Assembly (NCBI GenBank): GCA_945900935.1
Contig: CAMDKT010000486.1
Span: 1 to 5,062 of the forward strand
DNA length: 5,062 bases
Origin: Candidatus Sulfopaludibacter sp. SbA3
GTDB taxonomy: Bacteria > Acidobacteriota > Terriglobia > Bryobacterales > Bryobacteraceae
Reading direction: 5' to 3'
The translations under genes and the position numbers were made by a program. Each line of letters begins with the position of its first letter. The stretch's first letter is position 1. Positions 1-5,062 of the stretch are shown piece after piece. A model generated the notes under the pieces. It worked only from the letters and a program-made list of their open reading frames with translations. It was not told where the DNA came from and made no database searches.

Positions 1-192
1 GTCGGCCCACAAGAACGCCACCGCATCCCGCAGTCGCGGCCTCGTTCCCGGCCCGAATGCCGCAACAAACCGGCGCGCCAACCCCGCCATCCAGCGCGTA
101 TTTTTCCCCAGCACATCGCGCCCGCGCCGCGCCGCCAACTCGGCGTCCAATTCACCGGCGAGAAACGCCTTTGCTAAAACTTGCGTCAGCAT
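1..192 (-). CDS. Probable retron-type reverse transcriptase, N-terminal 64 codons only (cut by window edge)
   Basis: An open frame runs without a stop from an ATG (192-190) to the window edge. It begins MLTQVLAKAFLAGELDAE and continues through GRDVLGKNTRWMAGLARRFVAAF (residues about 24-46) to TRPRLRDAVAFL (50-61). This Ala/Leu/Arg-rich segment, with a 'LGK/R..RW...LARR..AAF....RPR..D...FL' pattern, is what I recall at the N-terminus of retron-type RNA-directed DNA polymerases from Acidobacteriota and related soil bacteria. The catalytic fingers/palm, including the YADD box, would lie beyond the window and cannot be seen. The start is set by the ATG lying 7 nt after the a2 repeat of the predicted msr-msd RNA. 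No Shine-Dalgarno sequence is visible (TTTTTTCC precedes the ATG). The expected role is to reverse transcribe the adjacent RNA into msDNA. On its own the fragment could be another protein; the RNA structure upstream is what raises confidence. Confidence 0.62.
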   Translation of the reverse strand, partial: MLTQVLAKAFLAGELDAELAARRGRDVLGKNTRWMAGLARRFVAAFGPGTRPRLRDAVAFLWAD

Positions 193-199
193 GGAAAAA

Positions 200-216
200 A
201 CGGCGAAAGGCACTAA
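200..216 (-). repeat. Retron a2 repeat (inverted partner of a1)
   Basis: Minus-strand sequence TTAGTGCCTTTCGCCGT, complementary to a1 at 383-367. It lies directly after the small hairpin 229-217 and 7 nt before the reverse transcriptase start codon. Its final T is the first base of a T6 run (200-195), so the closed a1/a2 stem followed by U residues also looks like an intrinsic terminator. Confidence 0.75.
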
Positions 217-229
217 CGAGTCTCACTCG

Positions 230-284
230 GCGTGATCGTATCTGCGCTTCAGCGTCAGCGGTTGAAGCGCAGCGGAGATCACGC
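230..284 (-). ncRNA. Long msd-type hairpin
   Basis: Two perfect stem blocks: GCGTGATC (284-277) with GATCACGC (237-230), 8 bp, and CTGCGCTTCA (272-263) with TGAAGCGCAG (251-242), 10 bp. They are separated by a symmetric 4x4 internal loop and capped by an 11-nt loop. A single long interrupted hairpin is the usual msd form, and it becomes a DNA hairpin in msDNA. It is not followed by a T run on either strand, so it is a poor terminator candidate. Confidence 0.72.
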
Positions 285-309
285 GACGAAATGCCACATC
301 GGAAAATAT

Positions 310-328
310 CCCTGGGGTAACCCCAGAG
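310..328 (-). ncRNA. msr-type stem-loop
   Basis: Minus-strand CTCTGGGG-TTA-CCCCAGGG forms an 8-bp stem with a 3-nt loop, including one G-U pair that is a C-A mismatch if the plus strand is read. It lies between the candidate branching G and the msd hairpin, where retron msr stem-loops are found. Confidence 0.6.
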
Positions 329-366
329 TGGCCAAACCGAACAGAAACTGCCCAGCCCAACCAAGC

Positions 367-383
367 TTAGAGCCCTCCGCCGT
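367..383 (-). repeat. Retron a1 repeat (inverted partner of a2)
   Basis: Minus-strand sequence ACGGCGGAGGGCTCTAA. It pairs with a2 (TTAGTGCCTTTCGCCGT at 216-200) over 17 positions: 14 Watson-Crick pairs, two G-U pairs and one U-U mismatch. It is followed directly by GC, giving an AAGC context for the branching G. The first base lies about where the predicted promoter would start transcription. Confidence 0.75.
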
Positions 384-390
384 CGTCCAC

Positions 391-418
391 AGAATAGCAG
401 GTCCAGGGGCACTCTCAA
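391..418 (-). promoter_or_regulatory. Candidate sigma70-like promoter for the msr-msd RNA and RT
   Basis: Minus-strand TTGAGA (418-413; 5 of 6 to TTGACA), a 16-bp spacer, then TATTCT (396-391; 4 of 6 to TATAAT). Transcription would start about 7 nt downstream, near 384, which is the 5' edge of a1. The -35 box overlaps the stop codon of the DUF5615 gene, so the retron could be transcribed separately from the upstream pair. Confidence 0.5.
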
Positions 419-765
419 TGGAGAGGGAGATACTCGATCCGTTCACGCCATTCCTCCAAAGCCGTGGCCTTCGCCAGCAACTCCAGGTCATCAACGAGTT
501 GGCCTATAGTAGTGCGCAGTTGATGAGCGTAGATGATCCCTGAAAAAGAAATTTCATTTCGCTGTAGAAACACGCCCTCTCGCAGCAAGTGTTTGTCCTG
601 CGACACGAGAATGCGTTGCAATTCCGATGCTCGAAGCAGCAACGCCGCGTCATCGAACTCCGCCGCCCCATCCTGCTGCGCGGTTAGAACGTCCACGCCT
701 CGCAACCGAAGTGCCACAGTGACCGCGCGCGGTACGTGTACGTCCATATAGAGAGTCAGGGGCAC
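415..765 (-). CDS. DUF5615 PIN-like domain protein (putative toxin nuclease)
   Basis: A 116-residue protein matching the DUF5615 (Mut7-C-like, PIN-like) family as I know it. It has an N-terminal strand LTLYMDVHVPRAV with Asp8, then 'LRLRGVDVLTAQQDG' (about 19-33), a central EFDDAALLLRAS with Asp38/Asp39, and 'RILVSQDKHLL' with Asp57. These acidic residues sit where PIN-like proteins place metal-binding aspartates. Family members are thought to be RNase-type toxins, usually paired with DUF433 proteins; activity here is inferred. I chose the GTG at 765-763 because it includes the first beta strand; the ATG at 747 would remove it. There is no clear ribosome site, and only 9 nt separate it from the DUF433 stop codon, so translational coupling is likely. 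The next element downstream is the candidate retron RNA. Confidence 0.83.
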   Translation of the reverse strand: MPLTLYMDVHVPRAVTVALRLRGVDVLTAQQDGAAEFDDAALLLRASELQRILVSQDKHLLREGVFLQRNEISFSGIIYAHQLRTTIGQLVDDLELLAKATALEEWRERIEYLPLH

Positions 766-774
766 CCGGCAGTC

Positions 775-1086
775 TTACCGCCCACCCTTCAAATCAACTA
801 ATCGTTTCCGGAATATCGGATCGGAAACGCTGGCTGCTAATCCATCCGCCTCCTCGGCCCCCCGCCGGATCTCGGCGTCCATCTCAGCTTCGTTCTCGTA
901 GTAATAAGTCAGGGCACCATGAATCTGCGACAGCGATAGATTCGGATGCTGGAAATGAATCTCTTCCGGACTCCAACCATGCGCGAGCTTATCGAGAACG
1001 ACCTCGGTTACTTTGACCTTGCTCCCCCCGATCCAGGCGACTCCGGTCGCGTCAATCTCGATTTGTGTCGCGAAAATTGCGGTCAT
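775..1086 (-). CDS. DUF433 domain protein (putative antitoxin)
   Basis: A 103-residue protein with a DUF433 domain at about residues 10-66: 'GVAWIGGSKVKVTEVVLDKLAHGWSPEEIHFQHPNLSLSQIHGALTYYY' contains the family's strand-helix start and a winged/HTH-like helical part in which 'G.SPEEI...P.LSL.QIH.AL.YYY' is characteristic. The C-terminal 37 residues are acidic and then basic, a plausible partner-binding tail. DUF433 proteins are commonly found just upstream of DUF5615 PIN-like proteins as presumed antitoxins that also bind DNA. The ATG at 1086-1084 has a strong GGGAGGAG ribosome site 9 nt upstream, and a palindrome (1103-1115) lies beside that site, which would suit autoregulation. The preceding U32 gene ends 30 bp upstream, so read-through from it is also possible. 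Confidence 0.88.
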   Translation of the reverse strand: MTAIFATQIEIDATGVAWIGGSKVKVTEVVLDKLAHGWSPEEIHFQHPNLSLSQIHGALTYYYENEAEMDAEIRRGAEEADGLAASVSDPIFRKRLVDLKGGR

Positions 1087-1102
1087 GGTAACGGCACTCC
1101 TC

Positions 1103-1115
1103 CCTATAGTATAGG
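1103..1115. promoter_or_regulatory. Palindromic operator candidate over a -10-like box
   Basis: CCTATAGTATAGG is a perfect 13-bp palindrome about a central G. Read on the minus strand it contains TATACT, a good -10 box for the DUF433-DUF5615 pair, but the -35 region (TTTTTC at 17 bp spacing, inside the U32 gene end) is weak. It starts 1 bp after the U32 stop codon and overlaps the edge of the DUF433 ribosome site, which fits an antitoxin-bound operator. Confidence 0.45.
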
Positions 1116-1116
1116 C

Positions 1117-3609
1117 TCACTGCAAAATCGGAAAAACCAGATAATCCTTCGGCACAAACAAGCTCCCCTCCGTCGTCCCCTCCGGCGCAATTCGCCGCAA
1201 AGCCGCACCCAACTCTACCCCCGTAATCTCCCCGCTCAAGAACGACTGAAACGCCCGCGCAACCCGTCCCACTTCCCCCCCGCTCTCATGCACAAACTCC
1301 AATCGGAAATGCCGTATACCCGCCGACAGCCACTCGCCCATATGCCCGCTCGCCTGCTGCGCTTCGGCCCCGAAAACCGTATTCCGGCAACCCACATCCG
1401 CCATCACCGGATGCGCCCGCCCTTGGCTGTCCCGCAGCGCCACCCGATGCTCCTCGCATGGCCGCCCGCAGTCTTTATGCGTCGTTCCCTCGGACAGAAA
1501 CCGGCAAAACACGCAGTGTTCCGTATGAAATACCGGAAGATGCTGATACGCGATAACCTCCATGCGCTCCGGTCCCACTTCCCGCGCCAACGCCGCAATC
1601 TGCGCCGCGTTCAAGTCATGCGTCGGCGTCAGACGATCTAACCCCATCTCCAGATACGCCGCCGCCGTCAACGTGTTCGCCGCGTTCAAACTGAAGTCCC
1701 CAATCAACGCCCGATCCGTCCCGGCTAGCGTATGCAGCATCCCCGTCGCCCGCACCACTATCGGGCAGTCCAAGCTCACCAGAAACTGTACAATCCTGGA
1801 CTCGCCCGGCTTTAACACCCGCGGACTCGCCACGCGCGCCGCTACCCCCGCCGCCTTCACGCGCTCAATCGATGGCCGCAACCCATACAGATCCAAATAG
1901 TCCAACGTGACGCTGGCCACCCCAAGTTCCAACGCTGCCTCCAACTGCTCCGGCGTCCGCACCAGTACGTGCAGCGCAGCCTCCCCCCCACTCGCGGGTT
2001 GACCCTTCGAAACCACCCGCCGGGAGAAAATTTTCCGTTCCAACGGCCGCGTCTGCAACGCCTGCAAACCCTCCACCGCCTCCCGCCGCAACTGGTTCAA
2101 CAGCGATGCCGGCGCAAATACCGGGCTCCCAAACTCCGCCGTCAACTCCCCCAACTCGTAAGCCGTATTCCCCAGCCGTCCCAACTGCTCCCGCAGCATT
2201 TCCCCATCCAACCCGCGCTTCGCCGCCCGCTCCAAACCCATCGCCGAGCGAACCAAAACCCGAACCGCCGGATCCCGCGATAACACCCACTCCATCTCCA
2301 AAGCCAGCCCCTCGCCGCCAGTCACCCGAACATCTACCAACTGCTTTGCCAACGGCGCAGCCGGATCCAAATACGGCCGGACTACGCGAGCCAAATCCGC
2401 ATCCTGCGTCCGCCAAACCAGATCGCCCGCTCGAATCCGGTCAAATCGCACTGCCCCATTACCGAACTTCAACAACAGCGTTCCATCCAACTCCGCCAAG
2501 ACCTCGTACACACGCCCGCCCTCTTCGGGCTCTGCCGGGCTGCGCCAATCCGCCGCATCAAACACCAGTCCATCGCCCGCCTTCAACGGCGCGATCCCAT
2601 GCGCCTCCGATGGCTCCACCGCCACAGAATCCGCCCACACCCGCGCCACGCGACCGATTTGCACACCACGATGCCGCGGCGCCCGTCCCCTGACCACTGT
2701 CTGATGATTCACACCGCTCAAAAAATGCGCGCCCAAACCCCTCGAATAGACCTGCTCCAACTGCAACTCATCCACCGCCGTAAGCCGGGAAGCCCGCCCC
2801 GCCCAGGCATCATCCACGGCCTGCCGGTAGGCCCGCGTCGTCAACGCGACGTAATCGGCGTCTTTATAACGCCCCTCAATTTTCAACGACGCCACCCCGG
2901 CATCCACAATTTGCGGCACGTGCCGCAGCGCCGATAGATCCCCCGGCGAAAGCAAATACCGCGCATCCGCCAACGGTTCCACTTCCCCATCGACCAACAT
3001 CTCGTACTCCAGCCGGCAAGCCTGCGCGCACTGCCCTCGATTGGCGCTTCGCCCGCCCCACGCCTCGGAAGAAAAGCACTGCCCCGAATACGCCACGCAC
3101 AGCGCACCGTGTACGAAAATCTCCAACTCCGCGCCTGTCTTCCCGTAAATCTCCGCAATCTCCTCAATCGACAGCTCCCGCGCCAGCGTCACCCGCTGAA
3201 CCCCCAGCCCCAATGCGAATTCCACACCCTCCGCGCTCGTAATCGAGGCCTGCGTACTGGCATGCAATTCCAAACCCGGCGCAATCTCTCGCGCCATCTT
3301 CAATACGCCAATATCCTGCACAATCAACGCATCCACACCGGCGCGCGCGACAGCCTCAATCGCCTTCGCCGCCGCGTCCAGTTCATGCTCAAACACCAGC
3401 GTGTTAAACGTCAAATACCCACGCACGCCCCGCGAATGCAGCGTCCGCATCACCTCGGGAAGCTCCTCCAGCGAAAAACCAACCTTTGCACGCGCCGAAA
3501 AATGATGCAGCCCGAAATAGCACGCATCCGCCCCTGCCTCAATAGCGGCGCGCAACTGCGGCCAATAACCGGCCGGCGACATGACTTCGGGTTTTTTCAG
3601 GGAACGCAC
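1117..3609 (-). CDS. U32 family protein with two U32-like barrels (RlhA/TrhP-related, putative RNA hydroxylation factor)
   Basis: An 830-residue protein. Residues 6-265 are a classical U32 TIM barrel, starting KPEVMSPAGYWPQLRAAIEAGADACYFGL and carrying the family signature ELEIFVHGALCVAYSGQCFSS (161-181) plus 'ANRGQCAQACRLEY' (189-202); Cys171, Cys178, Cys194 and Cys198 are the likely Fe-S ligands. Residues about 310-530 match the DUF3656-type insert or linker. Residues about 545-790 look like a second, diverged U32 barrel ('IGDFSLNAANTLTAAAYLEMGLDRLTPTHDL') with its own cysteines at 699, 702, 714, 718 and 741. Despite the peptidase name, studied U32 members act in RNA or ubiquinone hydroxylation: RlhA on 23S rRNA, TrhP on tRNA U34, UbiU/UbiV on ubiquinone. 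An rRNA/tRNA role is inferred. The GTG start (3609-3607) with GAGAGG upstream is preferred; an ATG at 3583 would cut the 'KPEVMSPAG' start common in the family. Confidence 0.93.
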   Translation of the reverse strand: MRSLKKPEVMSPAGYWPQLRAAIEAGADACYFGLHHFSARAKVGFSLEELPEVMRTLHSRGVRGYLTFNTLVFEHELDAAAKAIEAVARAGVDALIVQDIGVLKMAREIAPGLELHASTQASITSAEGVEFALGLGVQRVTLARELSIEEIAEIYGKTGAELEIFVHGALCVAYSGQCFSSEAWGGRSANRGQCAQACRLEYEMLVDGEVEPLADARYLLSPGDLSALRHVPQIVDAGVASLKIEGRYKDADYVALTTRAYRQAVDDAWAGRASRLTAVDELQLEQVYSRGLGAHFLSGVNHQTVVRGRAPRHRGVQIGRVARVWADSVAVEPSEAHGIAPLKAGDGLVFDAADWRSPAEPEEGGRVYEVLAELDGTLLLKFGNGAVRFDRIRAGDLVWRTQDADLARVVRPYLDPAAPLAKQLVDVRVTGGEGLALEMEWVLSRDPAVRVLVRSAMGLERAAKRGLDGEMLREQLGRLGNTAYELGELTAEFGSPVFAPASLLNQLRREAVEGLQALQTRPLERKIFSRRVVSKGQPASGGEAALHVLVRTPEQLEAALELGVASVTLDYLDLYGLRPSIERVKAAGVAARVASPRVLKPGESRIVQFLVSLDCPIVVRATGMLHTLAGTDRALIGDFSLNAANTLTAAAYLEMGLDRLTPTHDLNAAQIAALAREVGPERMEVIAYQHLPVFHTEHCVFCRFLSEGTTHKDCGRPCEEHRVALRDSQGRAHPVMADVGCRNTVFGAEAQQASGHMGEWLSAGIRHFRLEFVHESGGEVGRVARAFQSFLSGEITGVELGAALRRIAPEGTTEGSLFVPKDYLVFPILQ

Positions 3610-3637
3610 TTCTACCTCTCATTATCGTCCACCACTG

Positions 3638-3653
3638 GTCCCAGCGGTGGGAC
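3638..3653. promoter_or_regulatory. Short hairpin upstream of the U32 gene
   Basis: GTCCCA-GCGG-TGGGAC is a perfect 6-bp stem with a 4-nt loop, 28 bp upstream of the U32 GTG and in the divergent intergenic region. A competing imperfect hairpin uses GTCCACC at 3627-3633. No T run follows on either strand, so it is not an intrinsic terminator. It may be an operator or 5'-leader structure; the function is unknown. Confidence 0.3.
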
Positions 3654-3751
3654 GGACTCGGGCCGGCAGCAATTTCACCGCCTCCAGCCAATGGGATAAC
3701 CCCCCTTCTTCGATGGCCGTAATACTCGAGCGATTAAGGAGTAGATTAGTG

Positions 3752-3780
3752 TTGACGCGGACCCGATATTACTCCATACT
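3752..3780 (+). promoter_or_regulatory. Candidate sigma70-like promoter for the metzincin-like gene
   Basis: TTGACG (3752-3757; 5 of 6 to TTGACA), a 17-bp spacer, then CATACT (3775-3780; 4 of 6 to TATAAT). It would give a 5' leader of roughly 60 nt before the ATG at 3849. The surrounding stretch 3710-3830 is visibly more AT-rich than the flanking genes, as expected for a promoter region. Confidence 0.5.
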
Positions 3781-3834
3781 TCCGCGTAGTAGTTTATTTT
3801 GGAGTTTTATTTGCCCATCGCTCATATAACGAGC

Positions 3835-3841
3835 AAAGGAG
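3835..3841 (+). promoter_or_regulatory. Ribosome binding site of the metzincin-like gene
   Basis: AAAGGAG ends 7 nt before the ATG at 3849, a near-ideal Shine-Dalgarno sequence that fixes the start of this gene. Confidence 0.8.
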
Positions 3842-3848
3842 TTTAGAC

Positions 3849-5030
3849 ATGAGTCAACATGACCCCACCGCTGAGGCTCTCAGCGGATCCATCGGCGAAC
3901 TAACCGAAATGACGGTTGAAGACGTCGCATCGCAAGGCTATTTAGAGGTTGCGGACGCAATCGAACAGACCTCGCACCTGCCAATTTCGCCTATCCCGGG
4001 CCCTATCCCGGCCCCAATCATGCGCCCGGTGAGCGGTCGTTACCGCGGAACTCTCGCCGGCCTCCAGCTTGAGCTCCGCGTAGACGTAGACCGCGTCCGC
4101 CCATTGACGAAAGTGAGCGGCGATCTCTTTTCCGTCTCCGGAGGGACGGTTACGTACTTCGGATCGTTCATCGTTCATGCTCCCGTGATCACGAGCACCG
4201 CTACGCAGGTGGTCTGCAAAGGAACCGGGCAGTTTACATTTGCGGCAGGTGCGCCGGTGTTGCAGGTGACCATTCAGCGGCGTACGATTTTCCAACCGCA
4301 GGCTCCAGCGCTGGCGCAATTTTTTACGACGGGTGGCTTACCCGCCGCGCTCTATAGCTGCGCCTTCGAATCGGCTAAATTCAGAACCGTACGCCTGGAA
4401 ACGGATCGGGTCAGCGACGTCGCGACGCCCGTGTTCGACACCTATAACACAGGGACGCTGCCTTCCGGCGGTCCGGCGCGTAATTTGACGGTAATGAGCG
4501 CATTCGGCGAAGCCGGAATCGAAATGATTCCGACGTCCGGGTCGAACACGATCAATATTGCAGCGGCGGGCGGGGGTGCAACGTGGTCGAACGCCGAGAT
4601 GCACGCCTCCATGCAGACGCACTTCTCGCTGTTTCAGAACACACCGCAGTGGAACTTCTGGCTGCTGGTCGCTCAAAAACACGATTTCGGCGCTGGGCTG
4701 CTCGGTATTATGTTCGACCAGCTAGGACCGCAACGACAGGGCTGCGCGGTGTTCCATCAAGGCCTGGGAGGAACCACCCCGCAAGCGCTGCGACTGCAAC
4801 TGCAAACCTACGTTCACGAACTGGGGCACTCGTTTAACTTGTTGCACTCTTGGCAGAAGTCGCTTGCCACGCCTCCTGGCGTGAATCGCCCCAATTCGCT
4901 GTCGTGGATGAATTATCCATGGGGGTATCCGTTGGGCGGCGAGCCCGCATTCTGGGCGAGCTTTCCGTTTCAGTTCGACGACGGCGAGTTGATCCATATA
5001 GTGGTCCCAGGAATTCAGACCAGGCAATAA
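3849..5030 (+). CDS. Metzincin-like zinc metallopeptidase-domain protein, uncharacterised
   Basis: A 393-residue protein. Residues 323-333 read HELGHSFNLLH, an HExxHxxNxxH zinc motif (His323, Glu324, His327, His333), and 'LSWMNYPWGYP' (351-361) follows as a Met-turn with Met354. Together these suggest a metzincin fold, although the usual Gly after the second His is Asn. The N-terminal ~45 residues are acidic and lack a signal peptide, a Pro/Ile-rich linker PIPGPIPAPI follows (48-57), and 'SGRYRGTLAGLQLELRVDVD...VSGDLFSVSGGTVTYFGSF' (62-107) begins a beta-rich domain. It resembles uncharacterised bacterial proteins I recall with the same 'CAVFH....VHELGH.FNLLHSW...SWMNYPW...F.FDD.EL.H' layout. 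In those the chain continues past 'FDD.EL.H'; here it stops 12 residues later. Proteolytic activity and substrate are unknown. The start is fixed by AAAGGAG 7 nt upstream. Confidence 0.8.
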   Translation: MSQHDPTAEALSGSIGELTEMTVEDVASQGYLEVADAIEQTSHLPISPIPGPIPAPIMRPVSGRYRGTLAGLQLELRVDVDRVRPLTKVSGDLFSVSGGTVTYFGSFIVHAPVITSTATQVVCKGTGQFTFAAGAPVLQVTIQRRTIFQPQAPALAQFFTTGGLPAALYSCAFESAKFRTVRLETDRVSDVATPVFDTYNTGTLPSGGPARNLTVMSAFGEAGIEMIPTSGSNTINIAAAGGGATWSNAEMHASMQTHFSLFQNTPQWNFWLLVAQKHDFGAGLLGIMFDQLGPQRQGCAVFHQGLGGTTPQALRLQLQTYVHELGHSFNLLHSWQKSLATPPGVNRPNSLSWMNYPWGYPLGGEPAFWASFPFQFDDGELIHIVVPGIQTRQ

Positions 5031-5057
5031 GCTAAGATTTCGACGGAGTCAAAAACC

Positions 5058-5062
5058 AAGGA
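5058..5062 (+). promoter_or_regulatory. Possible ribosome site of a gene beyond the window
   Basis: AAGGA forms the last five bases, 28 bp after the preceding stop codon, in an A-rich context (TCAAAAACCAAGGA) much like the CAAAGGAG before the previous gene. A start codon would have to lie within about 10 bp past the edge, forming a two-gene plus-strand unit. Confidence 0.35.

Larger units (their letters stand above)
195..384 (-). ncRNA. Candidate retron msr-msd RNA
   Basis: In minus-strand order this segment holds a1 (383-367), an AGC whose G (complement of 366) is the candidate branching guanosine, a weak GGCAG-TTT-CTGTT hairpin (352-340), a strong hairpin with a TTA loop (328-310), a long msd-type hairpin (284-230), a small CGAGT-GAG-ACTCG hairpin (229-217), a2 (216-200), and a T6 run ending at 195. 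The reverse transcriptase ATG follows at 192. This is the order known for retrons: a1, branching G, msr, msd, a2, RT. The known mechanism primes from the 2'-OH of the branching G next to the a1/a2 duplex and copies the msd; here the template would start near 217 and the DNA would be very roughly 70-90 nt. G-U pairs in the a1/a2 stem and in hairpin 328-310 exist only in minus-strand RNA. I do not recognise the sequence as a named retron. The msr/msd boundary is inferred. Confidence 0.72.

Noticed and set aside
230..284. Long hairpin as an intrinsic terminator of the DUF433-DUF5615 transcript
   Set aside because: No T run follows directly on either strand; the stem is interrupted by a 4x4 internal loop and is enclosed by the a1/a2 repeat, which fits an msd better.
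1..384. Group II intron or diversity-generating retroelement instead of a retron
   Set aside because: No group II domain V-like element is visible and no template/variable repeat pair is seen. A compact a1/a2-closed RNA directly upstream of the RT is the retron arrangement; the RT body beyond the window could still overturn this.
57..543. Small open frames on both strands across the RT start and the non-coding segment
   Set aside because: They overlap the RT frame, the structured RNA or the DUF5615 end in wrong frames, with no ribosome sites or family resemblance.
1865..2693. Long open frames antisense to or out of frame with the U32 gene (Gly-rich at 1865-2416 minus, Pro-rich at 2106-2693 plus)
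   Set aside because: They lie fully inside a strongly supported family gene, have low-complexity composition from high-GC codon shadowing, and have no recognisable domains.
3620..3625. GATAAT (minus strand) as the -10 box of the U32 gene
   Set aside because: The start would fall almost on the ribosome site and no -35 box sits at the right distance; support is too weak to annotate.
1..5062. CRISPR array, tRNA, rRNA or insertion sequence
   Set aside because: No regularly spaced direct repeats, tRNA cloverleaf, rRNA-like segment, transposase frame or terminal inverted repeats were found by reading.

Overview
The window is high-GC, densely packed bacterial DNA. The mix of genes (an N-terminal reverse transcriptase fragment of a type I recall from Solibacter-like genomes, a DUF433/DUF5615 pair, an ~830-residue tandem U32 protein and a cytoplasmic-looking HExxH protein) suggests an Acidobacteriota-like soil bacterium. 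This assignment is inferred from memory of families, not from any search.

Layout. Everything from 1 to 3609 lies on the minus strand; in transcription order it runs U32 family protein (3609-1117), DUF433 putative antitoxin (1086-775), DUF5615 PIN-like putative toxin (765-415), a structured non-coding segment (about 384-195), and the first 64 codons of a probable retron-type reverse transcriptase (192-1, cut by the window edge). A 239-bp divergent intergenic region (3610-3848) separates this from a plus-strand gene for a metzincin-like zinc protein (3849-5030). An AAGGA motif at the last bases hints at another plus-strand gene just beyond the window.

Main discovery. The gap between DUF5615 and the reverse transcriptase has the architecture of a retron msr-msd RNA. 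A 17-nt a1/a2 inverted repeat (383-367 with 216-200: 16 pairs, two of them G-U, and one mismatch) closes the region. An AGC with a candidate branching guanosine (complement of 366) directly follows a1. Small msr-type hairpins and a long msd-type hairpin (284-230) lie inside. The reverse transcriptase ATG starts 7 nt after a2. A sigma70-like promoter (TTGAGA, 16 bp, TATTCT) would start transcription almost exactly at the 5' end of a1, and a T6 run directly follows a2. The G-U pairs work only in minus-strand RNA, which fixes the direction. The retron type cannot be decided because most of the reverse transcriptase lies outside the window.

Other genes. DUF433 and DUF5615 form a typical antitoxin-toxin-like pair with a 13-bp palindrome over the candidate promoter. 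Whether the PIN-like protein is functionally linked to the retron is an open question. The U32 protein is probably an RNA-hydroxylation-type enzyme with two cysteine clusters. The metzincin-like protein has an Asn where the family usually has Gly, and it ends abruptly.
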